In this document: piece after piece, positions 25,608 to 35,900 of the stretch
Numbering within the stretch: position 1 is the stretch's first letter
Layout of the letters: each line of letters begins with the position of its first letter
Assembly: GCF_000620765.1 (NCBI RefSeq)
Contig: NZ_JIAK01000006.1
Span: 124,001 to 188,000, forward strand
Direction of reading: 5' to 3'
DNA: 64,000 nt
Source of the DNA: Desulfovermiculus halophilus DSM 18834
Lineage (GTDB): Bacteria; Desulfobacterota; Desulfovibrionia; Desulfovibrionales; Desulfothermaceae
Notes under the pieces: model-generated
Told to the model about the DNA's origin: nothing
The model's database searches: none
The model's input: the letters and a program-made list of their open reading frames with translations, nothing else
Position numbers and translations under genes: made by a program

Positions 25608-27143
25608 ATGCAGAACAATACAGTGTATGTCTTTGATACCACGTTGCGCGATGGAGAGCAGTCCCCCGGGGCGAGCATGAATATGCAGGAAAAGCGGCGG
25701 CTGGCCCGGCAGCTGGATGCCCTGGGCGTGGATGTAATTGAGGCCGGCTTTCCGGCCTCGAGCACCGGGGATTTTGAGGCGGTCCAGGAGATCGCCCAGG
25801 TGATTGAAAACGCCCAGGTTGCGGGTCTGGCCCGGGCCTCCACTGCGGACATCGACCGGGCCTGGGAAGCGATCAAGGATGCCAGAAGGCCGCGGATCCA
25901 CACCTTTTTGGCCACCTCGGACATCCATATGGAGTATAAGCTGGCCATGAGCCGGGAGCAGGTCCTGGCTCAGGTGGCTGAAGCCGTGGGCCGGGCCAGC
26001 ACTTACACCCAAAATGTCGAGTTTTCGGCCGAGGATGCATCCAGGTCGGACTGGAGCTTTTTGACCCAGGTGGTTCAGGCCGCTGTGGACGCCGGGGCCA
26101 CAACCATCAATATCCCGGACACGGTGGGCTATACCCAGCCGGAGGAATACGCCGCCCTGATCCGGCATTTAAAGGACACGGTCCAGGGCATCGAGGATGT
26201 CGTTCTCAGCGTGCACTGCCACAACGACCTGGGGCTGGCCACGGCCAACACCCTGGCAGCGGTCCAGGCCGGGGCCCGGCAGGTCGAAGTAACCCTGAAC
26301 GGGATTGGAGAGCGGGCCGGCAACGCTGCCCTGGAGGAAGTGGTCATGGCCTTGGAGGTGCGCAAGGACCTGCACGGCCTGGAAACCAATGTCGTCAAGG
26401 ACCAGATCTATCCTACCTGCCGTTTGCTTTCCCTGATTATCGGGCAGGCCATACCAGCCTATAAGGCGGTTATCGGGGGCAATGCCTTTGCCCATGAGGC
26501 CGGTATCCACCAGCACGGGATGCTGCAGAACAAGCAGACCTATGAGATCATGACCCCGGAGAGCATCGGCCGTCCGCCCTCGGAGATGGTGCTGGGCAAG
26601 CATTCCGGCCGTCACGCCTGCCAGCGCCGTCTGGAGGAGCTGGGGTACCGCCTGGACCGGGAGCAGCTGGATCATGTGGTGGAAGCGGTCAAGACCCTGG
26701 CGGATAAGAAGAAGCAGATCTTTGTCGAGGATCTGGAGGCCCTGGTCCTGGAAGAGGTGTACCGCATCCCGGATAAGTACAAGCTCTTGTATTTGAGTTC
26801 ACTTTCCGGCAACATGGCCATTCCTACAGCCACCCTGAAAATGAGTGTCGACGATGAAAACGTTCAGGTCGCCGAGTTCGGGGTCGGGCCTGTGGATTCC
26901 GTGTTCAACGCCATATGCAGGATCGTGGGCAAAAACCCCTCCCTGCAGAAGTTTTCGGTCACCGCGATCACCGGGGGCACGGATGCCCAGGGCGAGGTCA
27001 CGGTCAAGATCCAGGAAGGGGAGCAGACGGCCATCGGACGGGGGGCTGATCCGGATATCATCGTGGCCAGCGCCAAGGCGTACATCAATGCCTTGAACCG
27101 GCTGGCCAAGAAGGAGGAAGACACGATATGCGCCAGAATCTAG
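25608..27143 (+). CDS. leuA: 2-isopropylmalate synthase
   Basis: LeuA condenses acetyl-CoA with 2-oxoisovalerate, the committed step of leucine synthesis. The 511-residue protein has the TIM-barrel signature [17 protein letters not shown] (metal Asp and Arg), the [11 protein letters not shown] metal-His segment, [10 protein letters not shown], and a C-terminal leucine-feedback domain from about 390. An AAAGGAG lies 7 bp upstream of ATG 25608; a GTG at 25605 is immediately before it but less well spaced. It heads leuA-leuC-leuD-leuB. Confidence 0.97.
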   Translation: MQNNTVYVFDTTLRDGEQSPGASMNMQEKRRLARQLDALGVDVIEAGFPASSTGDFEAVQEIAQVIENAQVAGLARASTADIDRAWEAIKDARRPRIHTFLATSDIHMEYKLAMSREQVLAQVAEAVGRASTYTQNVEFSAEDASRSDWSFLTQVVQAAVDAGATTINIPDTVGYTQPEEYAALIRHLKDTVQGIEDVVLSVHCHNDLGLATANTLAAVQAGARQVEVTLNGIGERAGNAALEEVVMALEVRKDLHGLETNVVKDQIYPTCRLLSLIIGQAIPAYKAVIGGNAFAHEAGIHQHGMLQNKQTYEIMTPESIGRPPSEMVLGKHSGRHACQRRLEELGYRLDREQLDHVVEAVKTLADKKKQIFVEDLEALVLEEVYRIPDKYKLLYLSSLSGNMAIPTATLKMSVDDENVQVAEFGVGPVDSVFNAICRIVGKNPSLQKFSVTAITGGTDAQGEVTVKIQEGEQTAIGRGADPDIIVASAKAYINALNRLAKKEEDTICARI

Positions 27144-28387
27144 CGGAAAAGATCCTGCAGGCCCATACTGCGGACCAGGTGAGCGGGCCGGGACAGATCG
27201 TTCAGTGCCGGGTGGACGGGGTCCTGGCCAACGACATCACCGCCCCGCTGGCCATTGCATCCCTGCAGCGCATGGGGGCGGACAGGGTCTTTGATCCGCA
27301 GCGCATTTTTCTGGTCTGCGATCACTTTACCCCGAACAAGGACCAGGACTCGGCGGAACAGGTCAAAACAGTGCGCGAGTTCGCCCGCAGGATGCAGATA
27401 TCCCATTACTACGAAGGGGGAACGAGCGGGGTGGAACATGCCCTGCTTCCGGAGCTGGGGCTGGTCGGTCCGGGTGAGATCGTGATCGGGGCGGACAGCC
27501 ACACCTGCACCTACGGGGCCCTCGGGGCCTTTGCCACCGGCCTGGGGAGTACGGATATCGCCGCGGCCATGGTCCTGGGCGAGACCTGGTTCAAGGTCCC
27601 GGCCACGCTGAGGGTGGACCTGCAGGGGACCCTGGGCAAATGGGTCGGGGGCAAGGACGTTGTCCTGGCTCTGATCGGCAGAATCGGGGTGGACGGGGCC
27701 CTGTACAAGGCCATGGAGTTCGGCGGGCCGGGACTGGCCCAGCTGGGGGTGGAGGCCAGGATGACCATAGCTAATATGGCCATTGAAGCCGGGGGCAAGG
27801 CCGGGCTGTTTCCGGCTGACGACGCTGTCCTGGAGTATCTGCAGGCCGCCGGTCGACAGGGGGACAGCCGTCTGTATCCGGATCCGGATGCGGGCTACGA
27901 GCAGAGAATGGATGTTGATCTCTCAGACCTCCAGCCCCAGGTGGCCTGCCCCCATCTCCCGGATAACGTGCGCCCGGTTCAAGAGGTTGCAAACACTCCC
28001 CTGGATCAGGTGGTCATCGGCTCCTGCACCAATGGGCGGATCTCCGATCTGCGGGAAGCGGCCGGTATCCTTCGGGGCAGGAAGGTTGCCCCGGGGCTGC
28101 GGCTGATCATTCTTCCAGCAACACCCAGGATATATGCCCAGGCCCTGGAAGAAGGACTGCTGCTGGATTTTCTGCAGGCCGGAGGGGTTATCGGGCCTCC
28201 GACCTGCGGTCCCTGTCTGGGCGGGCATATGGGGATTTTGGCCGGGGGTGAGCGCTGTCTGGCCACAACCAATCGGAATTTCAAGGGCCGGATGGGCAGC
28301 CTGGACAGTGAAGTGTACCTGTCCGGCCCGGCGGTGGCCGCTGCCAGCGCTGTGGCCGGGGAGATCGTGCATCCGGATCAGGTCTAG
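27128..28387 (+). CDS. leuC: 3-isopropylmalate dehydratase large subunit
   Basis: LeuC with LeuD isomerises 2- to 3-isopropylmalate using a [4Fe-4S] cluster. This 419-residue protein is of the shorter archaeal/homoaconitase-like type. Cluster ligands are visible in GSCTNGRI and in TCGPCLGGHMG, with the GADSHTCTYGALGAFATG substrate loop earlier. It overlaps leuA by 16 bp. Its stop codon abuts a heptamer array and a long gap that separates it from leuD. Confidence 0.96.
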   Translation: MRQNLAEKILQAHTADQVSGPGQIVQCRVDGVLANDITAPLAIASLQRMGADRVFDPQRIFLVCDHFTPNKDQDSAEQVKTVREFARRMQISHYYEGGTSGVEHALLPELGLVGPGEIVIGADSHTCTYGALGAFATGLGSTDIAAAMVLGETWFKVPATLRVDLQGTLGKWVGGKDVVLALIGRIGVDGALYKAMEFGGPGLAQLGVEARMTIANMAIEAGGKAGLFPADDAVLEYLQAAGRQGDSRLYPDPDAGYEQRMDVDLSDLQPQVACPHLPDNVRPVQEVANTPLDQVVIGSCTNGRISDLREAAGILRGRKVAPGLRLIILPATPRIYAQALEEGLLLDFLQAGGVIGPPTCGPCLGGHMGILAGGERCLATTNRNFKGRMGSLDSEVYLSGPAVAAASAVAGEIVHPDQV

Positions 28388-28771
28388 GGCGGAAGACGGA
28401 AGATAGAGGTCAGAGGTCAGAAGACAGACGAAAGAAGACAGAGATCAGAAGTCAGAGGTCAGAAGACAGACGGCAGACGACAGAAGTTAGAAGACAGAGG
28501 TTAGAGGGCGGAGAGCGGAGGGAAGGGCTTGGTTCCGGTAAAAACCGGACTGCTGTCCATAAACGGCACGTTGGATCGAGGTTGAGAGGTACGGCGTTGC
28601 AGCAGGGAGGAATGAGTGTCCGCCCTGTTCAGCACGGACAGAGACAAGGTCCAGCCTTCCTCCTGCGACCCGGCTAGAGGGCCAAATCGCAGGCAGGGTC
28701 ACGCGTGGCATCATCTCGTCTGCCGTGCAATGCGCGGTCTCAATGAGCATGGAGTGAAGAGGGGGAAAGGA
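28388..28771. other. 384-bp gap between leuC and leuD
   Basis: The first third is heptamer array 3 (28391-28515). The remainder (28516-28771) shows no convincing gene, RNA or hairpin. The frame open from 28616 into leuD is an upstream extension without family similarity. An unusually long interruption for a leu operon, it may have been expanded by the repeat. Confidence 0.6.
28391..28515 (+). repeat. Degenerate 7-bp purine-rich tandem array (array 3)
   Basis: About 17-18 imperfect copies of A(A/G)G(A/T)CAG start 4 bp after the leuC stop codon, purine-rich on the leu coding strand. This is the same unit, strand relationship and gene-end position as the arrays at 2052 and 13236. Confidence 0.85.
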
Positions 28772-29281
28772 ATGCACTTTTCTGGCAAAGCCCACAAAGT
28801 GGGGGCCAATATCGATACCGATGCCATTATCCCGGCCAGATACCTGGTCAGCACCGAGCCGGAGGTCCTGGGCACCCACTGCATGGCCGGTCTGGAACCG
28901 GACTGGGTGCAGCGGGTTCAGGCCGGGGACATACTGGTGGGCGGTCCCAACTTCGGATGCGGGTCGTCCCGGGAACACGCCCCGCTGGCCATCCTCGGGG
29001 CCGGAATCCCGGTGGTGGTGGCCCACAGCTTCGCCCGGATCTTTTACCGCAATGCCTTTAACATGGGCTTGGTGCTCATGGAGGTCGGTGAGGACGTGGC
29101 CTTGATCCAGGACGGAGACAGCCTGGATATTGATGTGCAGGAGGGAAGGATACGAAATTTGCGCACCCAGCAGGTAATCACTGTCCCTCCTTTGCCCGAG
29201 TTCATGCAGACCCTTCTCGCCGCCGGGGGGCTTGTTGAATACGTCCGGGACCGTCTGGCCAGGGATGCCGTCACTGCATAG
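28772..29281 (+). CDS. leuD: 3-isopropylmalate dehydratase small subunit
   Basis: LeuD supplies the substrate-recognition swivel domain to LeuC. The 169-residue protein begins [24 protein letters not shown] (region 2-25) and contains the [12 protein letters not shown] motif and [14 protein letters not shown]. The frame opens at 28616, but the ATG at 28772, preceded by a purine-rich GGGGGAAAGGA, fits the family length. It pairs with the short-type LeuC encoded upstream. Confidence 0.95.
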   Translation: MHFSGKAHKVGANIDTDAIIPARYLVSTEPEVLGTHCMAGLEPDWVQRVQAGDILVGGPNFGCGSSREHAPLAILGAGIPVVVAHSFARIFYRNAFNMGLVLMEVGEDVALIQDGDSLDIDVQEGRIRNLRTQQVITVPPLPEFMQTLLAAGGLVEYVRDRLARDAVTA

Positions 29282-29295
29282 AGGGCAGAGGACCA

Positions 29296-29320
29296 ATAAT
29301 CCACAGGCTACGGAAGAACC
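29296..29320 (-). repeat. Solitary MITE-type terminal repeat upstream of leuB
   Basis: Read on the minus strand, this 25-bp stretch starts GGTTCTTCCGTAGCC and continues TGTGGATTAT. It resembles the right end of the 281-bp element at 32449-32729. I see no matching left end nearby and no 8-bp duplication, so it looks like a remnant. Confidence 0.5.
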
Positions 29321-29404
29321 GGGGCTGTGTCGGGGCTGACGGCGGGTATGGAACAGGGTGTATGCAGGACAGTTCACACAGGTACAACGCGCGAGGAATT
29401 GGGC

Positions 29405-30490
29405 ATGGATTATACTGTATGCGTATTGCCCGGAGACGGGATCGGGCCGGATATCACCGACCAGGCAGTCAAGGTGCTGCATGCTGTAGGCCAGAAGTTC
29501 GGCCACGGGTTCACATTCACTGAGCATATGATCGGGGGAGGGGCCATCGATGCCGCCGGCCATCCCCTGCCCCAGGAGACCATTGATGCCTGCACCAAGG
29601 CGGATGCCGTCCTTCTGGGGGCGGTGGGCGGACCGAAGTGGGATGATGTTCAGCACAAGCTGCGGCCGGAGCAGGGCCTCCTGGGCATCCGCAAGGCCCT
29701 GGGGCTGTTTGCCAATCTTCGTCCGGCGGTCATCTACCCGGAGCTGGCCCAGGCCTCTTATCTCCGCCCGGATATTGTCCGCCAGGGCATAGACCTCATG
29801 GTTCTCCGGGAGCTCACCGGAGGGATTTATTTCGGGAGGCCCCAAGGGGTGCGGACCCATGAGGGACAGCGGGTAGGGATCAACAGCATGGTCTACTCCG
29901 AGGAGGAGATCAGGCGCATCGGCCGGATGGCCTTCGAGATTGCGGGTAAGCGCAGGGGCAGGCTGTGTTCGGTGGACAAGGCCAATGTCCTGGATGTCTC
30001 CAGGCTGTGGCGGGAAGTGATCGCCGAGCTGGCCCGGGACTACCCCCAGGTCGAGCTCTCGCACATGTATGTGGACAATGCCGCCATGCAGCTGGTCCGC
30101 GATCCCTCGCAGTTCGACGTCATCGTCACCGGGAACATGTTCGGGGACATCCTCTCCGATGAAGCGGCGACCATTACCGGATCCATCGGACTCTTGCCCT
30201 CAGCCTCCCTGGGGCAGTCCCGACCCGGACTGTTCGAACCGGTGCACGGATCCGCTCCGGACCTGGCCGGACAGGATGCGGCCAACCCCCTGGCCACCAT
30301 CCTTTCCGCGGCCATGCTCTGTACCTACGGCCTGGGGCTGGAAACCGAGGGCCGGGCTGTGGAGGACGCGGTGCATGCGGTGCTCGGCCGGGGACACCGG
30401 ACTGCAGACCTGGCAACAGACCGCAGTGAGATCGTGGGCTGTTCCCGCATGGGGGATCTGGTCTGCGATCAGCTTCTGGGCCAAGGATAA
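29405..30490 (+). CDS. leuB: 3-isopropylmalate dehydrogenase
   Basis: LeuB oxidatively decarboxylates 3-isopropylmalate with NAD, the third step of leucine synthesis. The 361-residue protein opens [17 protein letters not shown] and has [13 protein letters not shown], the catalytic Tyr/Lys segments ([21 protein letters not shown]), and [19 protein letters not shown] (the metal Asp site). The NAD site [14 protein letters not shown] follows. The frame opens at 29327; ATG 29405 after GAGGAATT is the family start. Confidence 0.97.
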   Translation: MDYTVCVLPGDGIGPDITDQAVKVLHAVGQKFGHGFTFTEHMIGGGAIDAAGHPLPQETIDACTKADAVLLGAVGGPKWDDVQHKLRPEQGLLGIRKALGLFANLRPAVIYPELAQASYLRPDIVRQGIDLMVLRELTGGIYFGRPQGVRTHEGQRVGINSMVYSEEEIRRIGRMAFEIAGKRRGRLCSVDKANVLDVSRLWREVIAELARDYPQVELSHMYVDNAAMQLVRDPSQFDVIVTGNMFGDILSDEAATITGSIGLLPSASLGQSRPGLFEPVHGSAPDLAGQDAANPLATILSAAMLCTYGLGLETEGRAVEDAVHAVLGRGHRTADLATDRSEIVGCSRMGDLVCDQLLGQG

Positions 30491-30516
30491 CCAGGTCAAG
30501 GCAGGGTACGTCCTGA

Positions 30517-32448
30517 ATGGATATCCGACTTCAGGTACAAGGGGTCAGCAAGGGCTTTGCCGGAACCGAGCTGTTCCGCAATGTGCACATGGAGCTCGCC
30601 CCCGGTCACCGGGTAGCGGTGGTCGGGCCGAACGGGAGCGGAAAGAGTACCCTGCTGCACATCATCGCCGGAGATTTAAGCCCGGACCAGGGGCGGGTCC
30701 AGATCCATCCCCCCGGGGCGCGGATCGGCTACGCCTGGCAGGAGCTGGATACCTCTGAGGTGGAGACCGGGCTCTTCTCCTGGGTCGGCGAGGGCATTCC
30801 CTCCTGGCAGGACCTGTGGCAGAGCTGGGAACAGGCCGACGAAGAGCGTACCCGGCAGCAGCTGGCCCAGAAGCAGACAGAGCTGGAACACGCCTACGGC
30901 TACAATCCAGAACACCGCATCCAGTCCGTACTTACCGGGCTCGGCTTTCCCACTTCTCAATGGTCGGCCCCTCTGCGGCACTTGAGCGGCGGGTGGCAGG
31001 AGAGGGCCAAGCTGGCTCGTCTTCTGGTCCAGGGAACGGATATCCTGCTTCTGGACGAACCAACCAACCATCTGGATCTGGAGGCCGTGTTCTGGCTGGA
31101 GAACTTTCTGGCCAGGTTTCAAGGGATCGTGGTCTTTGTGGCCCATGACCGGTACTTTCTGGACCGGGCCGGAAACCGGGTCTTGGCCCTGGGCCGGGGC
31201 AGGGCGGTCTTTCGCCAGGGCACCTACAGCCAGTACCTGGACTGGGACCGCGAGCAGCAGGAGCAACGCAGACGCCAGACCCAGAAGCTGGATCAGGCCA
31301 TCAACCACCGCCAGCACTATGTGGACCGGTTCCGGTACAAGGCGGACAAGGCCAGGCAGGCCCAATCCAGGCTGCGGGAGATTGAACAGCTCAAGACGCA
31401 ACGGGAGGCCGTTGCCCCGGGCCAGTCCGGCAAGCAGCTGGCATTCTCCTGGCCCGAGCCGCAGCGCAGCGGGCACACGGTTTGCAAGATCGTGGACATG
31501 CAGTTCGCCTACCCCGGGCGCGAGCCGCTGTGGCCGGCGGTCAGCTTTCATCTCTACCGGGGGCAGAAAGTGGCCCTGGTTGGACCCAACGGATGCGGCA
31601 AGTCTACGCTGCTCAAGGTTATGGCCGGGGATCTGCAGCCCACTCAGGGAAAGGTCGCCTCCGGGACCAAGGTGCGCATCGGCTATTTTTCTCAGCATAT
31701 TCGGGAGACCCTGGATCTGGACCGGAGTGTTTTGTCCGAGATCAGACGCATGGCCGATCCCGGGACCAAAGAGCAGGAACTGCGATCGGTTCTGGGTCTC
31801 TTTTTGCTGGATGAGTCCATGTGGGAACGGCCGGTCCGGGAGCTCAGCGGAGGGGAGAAGAACCGGCTCCTTCTGGCCTCTCTGTTTCTGGCCAGGGCCA
31901 ACTGCCTGTTTCTGGACGAACCGACCAATCATCTGGACCTGGAGAGCAGGGAGGCATTGATCCAGGCCCTGCGGAGCTTTTCGGGAACCGTATGCCTTGT
32001 GGCTCATGACCGGTATCTCCTGGCCCGGGTCCCGGACCGGATATGGATGCTTTCCGGGCAGGGGATCAGTGAACTCCCGGGAGGCTATGCCGAATACGAG
32101 GCCATCCTGCAGGGCGGGGAGCAGGGCGATGCCCAGTCCCCCCAGGCCAGGTCCAAGGACGCGTTGAAGGAAAGAAAGCGGGAGGAGGCCAGGCTGCGCA
32201 ACGAACGCTTCCGGCTCCTGCAGCCCAAGAAAGAGCGGTACGCCAGCCTGGAGCAGGAGCTGGAGCAGGTGCTGGCCGAGCAGAACCGCCTGGAGCAGAT
32301 GCTGGCCGATCCGGAGATATATGCCCGGGGAGAGCGGATCAGGGAGCTGAACAAAGAGTATCAGGGTCTCCAGGAGCGAGCGGAGTCGATATTCTCGGAA
32401 ATGGACTCCCTGGAGCAGGAAGTGGAGGCCTTGGAAGAGAAGGAATAG
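30517..32448 (+). CDS. ABC-F family ATPase (Uup/YheS-like ribosome-associated)
   Basis: This soluble twin-ATPase lacks membrane domains, as in ABC-F factors that bind the ribosomal E site and relieve stalling. The 643 residues contain ABC1 (Walker A GPNGSGKST about 37-45, signature LSGGWQERAKLA, Walker B LLLDEPTNHLD) and the linker with NHRQHYVDRFRYKADKA. ABC2 follows (GPNGCGKST, LSGGEKNRLLLA, LFLDEPTNHLD), then a charged C-terminal coiled coil from about 545. It lies 26 bp after leuB. Its stop codon lies within the left target duplication of a MITE. Confidence 0.93.
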   Translation: MDIRLQVQGVSKGFAGTELFRNVHMELAPGHRVAVVGPNGSGKSTLLHIIAGDLSPDQGRVQIHPPGARIGYAWQELDTSEVETGLFSWVGEGIPSWQDLWQSWEQADEERTRQQLAQKQTELEHAYGYNPEHRIQSVLTGLGFPTSQWSAPLRHLSGGWQERAKLARLLVQGTDILLLDEPTNHLDLEAVFWLENFLARFQGIVVFVAHDRYFLDRAGNRVLALGRGRAVFRQGTYSQYLDWDREQQEQRRRQTQKLDQAINHRQHYVDRFRYKADKARQAQSRLREIEQLKTQREAVAPGQSGKQLAFSWPEPQRSGHTVCKIVDMQFAYPGREPLWPAVSFHLYRGQKVALVGPNGCGKSTLLKVMAGDLQPTQGKVASGTKVRIGYFSQHIRETLDLDRSVLSEIRRMADPGTKEQELRSVLGLFLLDESMWERPVRELSGGEKNRLLLASLFLARANCLFLDEPTNHLDLESREALIQALRSFSGTVCLVAHDRYLLARVPDRIWMLSGQGISELPGGYAEYEAILQGGEQGDAQSPQARSKDALKERKREEARLRNERFRLLQPKKERYASLEQELEQVLAEQNRLEQMLADPEIYARGERIRELNKEYQGLQERAESIFSEMDSLEQEVEALEEKE

Positions 32449-32729
32449 GGCTCTTCGACACAGTAAGTGGAATTGCATACACAAGAGTTTGCCGTCTCTT
32501 CTGTGTGCCGTAAGCGGCAGGCCCGCACATTTTCTTGGTCCCGCCAAAAGGGGGAAACCCGGCACTCACGTGTATGATACGCTCAGTCCATCTGAAAACA
32601 ATGTCCAGCATGTGAGTGCCTGGAGGGGGCAGGGATCCCCCTTTGGCGGGGCTTAGAAAATACCGGGCCGAAAGTGGGCACACAGAAGAGATGGCAAACT
32701 GAAAAATCCATAGGCTACGTCGAAGAACC
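32449..32729. mobile_element. 281-bp ISL3-type MITE with perfect 8-bp target duplication
   Basis: The element starts GGCTCTTCGAC and ends with the complement of GGTTCTTCGAC. The two halves (roughly 32449-32580 and 32598-32729) are long imperfect inverted repeats sharing blocks such as TTTGCC(G/A)TCTCTTCTGTGTG and GGCACTCAC, so the whole can fold on itself. It is flanked by the direct repeat AGGAATAG at 32441-32448 and 32730-32737. It encodes no protein. GGCTCTT-type ends and 8-bp duplications are known of the ISL3 insertion-sequence family. The rest of the gap, to 32916, shows only the start region of the next gene. Confidence 0.88.
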
Positions 32730-32916
32730 AGGAATAGGCAGGCGTGGACTTGTGCGCCGGGGGCCTTGTTTGCTATGTCCATAGGGCTGAGCAACCGGCG
32801 CGCTGCAGGTGGCACCGCGCTCCGGGCCGAGCTGATCCGGCTCCCGCTTTTTGCCGTTTGGGACGCGTTCCCCGGGTTTTCATTCGTCGGGCCAACACGT
32901 TACAAGGAGTGAGCAT

Positions 32917-35900
32917 ATGGCTGCACACCACGATCCCCAATCCACGTCGTCCGAGCAGGAGACCGTCTCCTCTGAGCAGGGACAGGATACGCAGGCCCCC
33001 ATTGCGGACAAGCTTTTGCTCACCGGGGCGGATATCGTCAATACCGGGGAACAGGCCGAGCTCCTGGTTGGCGGCAAAAACTACAACACCGCGATCATCA
33101 GTGAGCTGGAGTATATCCGTGCCCCCCAGTTTCGGGCCATATCATCCAAGGCCTTCCACCGCCTTTTGGATCAGACCCGGGTCAACGCGGCCGTTATCCG
33201 CTCCGTGGTCGATCAGGAATACGAAAAGGTGGATTGGAGCGGGACAGAGGTCAACAGCGATCCGGAGTTTTTGAAGACCTTTGTCCGCAAGACTGCGGCC
33301 AGGGTCAAAGAGGAGCAGGTCCGTTCCGAAGGGGAGCAGCTCATCCGCCTGCGCCGGTTCATCAACAATGTGGTGGAGGGCTTTGCTGTTTCCCCGGAAG
33401 GCATCGATCAGCTCAGAAAGCGCTCGGTCCTGGTCCAGGTGGCCATATTGTCCGTGACCCTGCCTGGGGATGTCCAGGAGGCGGTGGCGCAGGCCTACCG
33501 GGAGATCTGCAGGGACGCCGGGCTGGACAATGTGCCAGTGGCTGTGCGCTCCTCAGCTGCCGGAGAAGACAGCCGGAAGAAGGCCTTTGCCGGCCTGCAG
33601 GACACATATTTAAACATCACCACAGAGGACGACTGCATCACCGCCTATCAGTGGGATTGCGCTTCGGCCTACAACCTGCGCTCCATGACCTACCGGAGGG
33701 AGGCCATTTTGGACGCCGTGGCCCAGGCGGAAAAGACAGCTGATGAGAGCATTGCCGAGGAGGCCAAGAAGGAGTGGTCCATTGAGAACACCTCCCTGTC
33801 CGTATGCATCATGCGGATGATCAATCCGATCATCTCCGGAACCGCCTTCAGCGCGGATACGGCAACCGGCTGCCGGGGGACGGAGCGGAACGATCTGGTC
33901 TCCATGGACGCCAGCTACGGGCTGGGGGAGGCCGTGGTCTCGGGAATGGTCACTCCGGACAAATTCTACGTCTTTCAGCGGGACGACGGCTCCGAAGTGG
34001 TCATCCGCCAGATGGGATGCAAGGACAAAAAGATCATTTATGACCCGGAGCACAGCGGAACCCGGACCGAGTCCGTCCAGGACGAGGATATCTACCGGTG
34101 GTCCCTGTCTCTGGCCCAGGCCGAGGAAGTGGCCAAGGGAGTGCGCAGCATCAGCCGGGCGTACGGCGGAATGATCATGGATACCGAGTTCTGCATCGAT
34201 GAATGGGACCGGCTGTGGTTTGTGCAGGCCAGGCCGGAAACCAGGTGGAATGCGGAGCTGGAGAAGAATCCGGATGTGCTCTACATGCGCCGGCTGGAGG
34301 TCGATCCGCAGGCCCTGCCCCAGACCGAGGTGCTCCTGGAGGGCAACGGCGCCTCCCGGGGAGCAGGGCGGGGAAAGGTCCGTTTCCTACGCTCAGCCCT
34401 GGAGCTGAACAAGATCAACAAAGGCGATATCCTGGCCGCGGAACGCACCGATCCGGACATGGTTCCTGGGATGCGCATCGCCTCCGCCGTCCTGGCCAGC
34501 GCCGGGGGGGACACCAGCCATGCGGCGATCACCTCCCGGGAGCTGGGCATACCCTCGGTCATCGGCATCAACCGGGTGGAGCTCCTGCGGGCCATGGACG
34601 GGCAGGAAGTGACCGTGGACGGTTCCAGAGGCCAGGTCTACCGGAACCTGCAGCCCTTGATCGAAGTGGGCGGAGAAGTGGATATCGGGCAGCTTCCGGC
34701 AACCAGGACCAAGGTGGGAATCATCCTTGCTGATGTGGGACAGGCCCTGTTTTTGTCCCGGCTGCGCACGTCGCCGGACTTTGAGGTCGGTTTGCTTCGG
34801 GCCGAGTTCATGCTCAGCAACATCGGCGTGCATCCCATGGCCCTGGACGCCTACGACCGGGGGACCCTGCAGCAGGCAGTGGAGGAAAAGCTGCAGGCCC
34901 TGGACAACGAGCTGACCAAGATCATCAAGGAGCAGCTGGATTTCGGCATTTTGACCTTTGATCTCAACCTGCGCAAGTATGTCGGGATCCTGACCGGATT
35001 GAGCGAGGAGATCGAGGTCTTAAGCGAAAAGGTCAGCGCCCGGGGAACGGAAGAAGTCCTGGCCCTGCAGCGCAAGATCCGGGAGCTGGACTACAAGCTG
35101 GACGACTATCTGGAGCGGGCCACTCAGCGTCTGGACGTTTTAAAGACCTCCACTGATCTCGCTGAGCATGTGAGCCAGGTTATGGGCTATGCGGACGAGC
35201 TGGCCCAGCTGACTACCCGGACTCCGGAAGGCCGGCAGCGGAAGCAGGAGATCGAGGAACGGATCGATTCCCAGGTCAAGCGGATCCAGGATGATCCAGA
35301 GGTCAGGCAGGTCCTGGACCGGATCCGGAAGATGCGCAAGGACGTGGCCCAGAAGGTGGGGCTGAGCCGGACCATGGAGGAGGTCAGCAATCTGGAGGAC
35401 AGGATCCGGCAGATGATCAGAATCAAGGGTTATCGGACCGGAAAGGAGCTCTACGTCCAGAGCCTGGCCCAGGGTTTGGCCCTGTTTGCCATGGCCTTCT
35501 CCGGCCGGGAGATCATCTACCGGACCACGGACTATAAGAGCAATGAGTACAAGAACCTGATTGGCGGGATGCTGTATGAAGAGTACGAGGACAACCCCAT
35601 GCTTGGATACCGGGGGGTGTCCAGAAACCTTCACGACTGGGAGATAGAGGCCTTCAAGCTGGCCCGGGGCGCCTTTGGAGGGAAGAACCTGTCCATCATG
35701 CTTCCCTTTGTGCGCACCCTGGAAGAGGCCAGGAGCATGAAGCGCTACCTGGCCGACGTGCACAATCTGCGCAGCGGGGAGGACGGGCTGAAGGTCATCC
35801 AGATGTCCGAGATCCCCAGCAACGCCATCCTGGCCAAGGAGTTCATCAGAGAGTTCGACGGGTTTTCCATCGGCTCCAACGACATGACCCAGCTGGTCTT

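Noticed and set aside
28616-28771. 52-residue extension of LeuD
   Set aside because: It is unlike LeuD; the ATG at 28772 has the better ribosome binding site and gives the usual length.
32738-32916. Possible small gene between the MITE and the PEP-synthase-like gene
   Set aside because: Frames here only extend the downstream gene or run through without a start signal or recognisable sequence.
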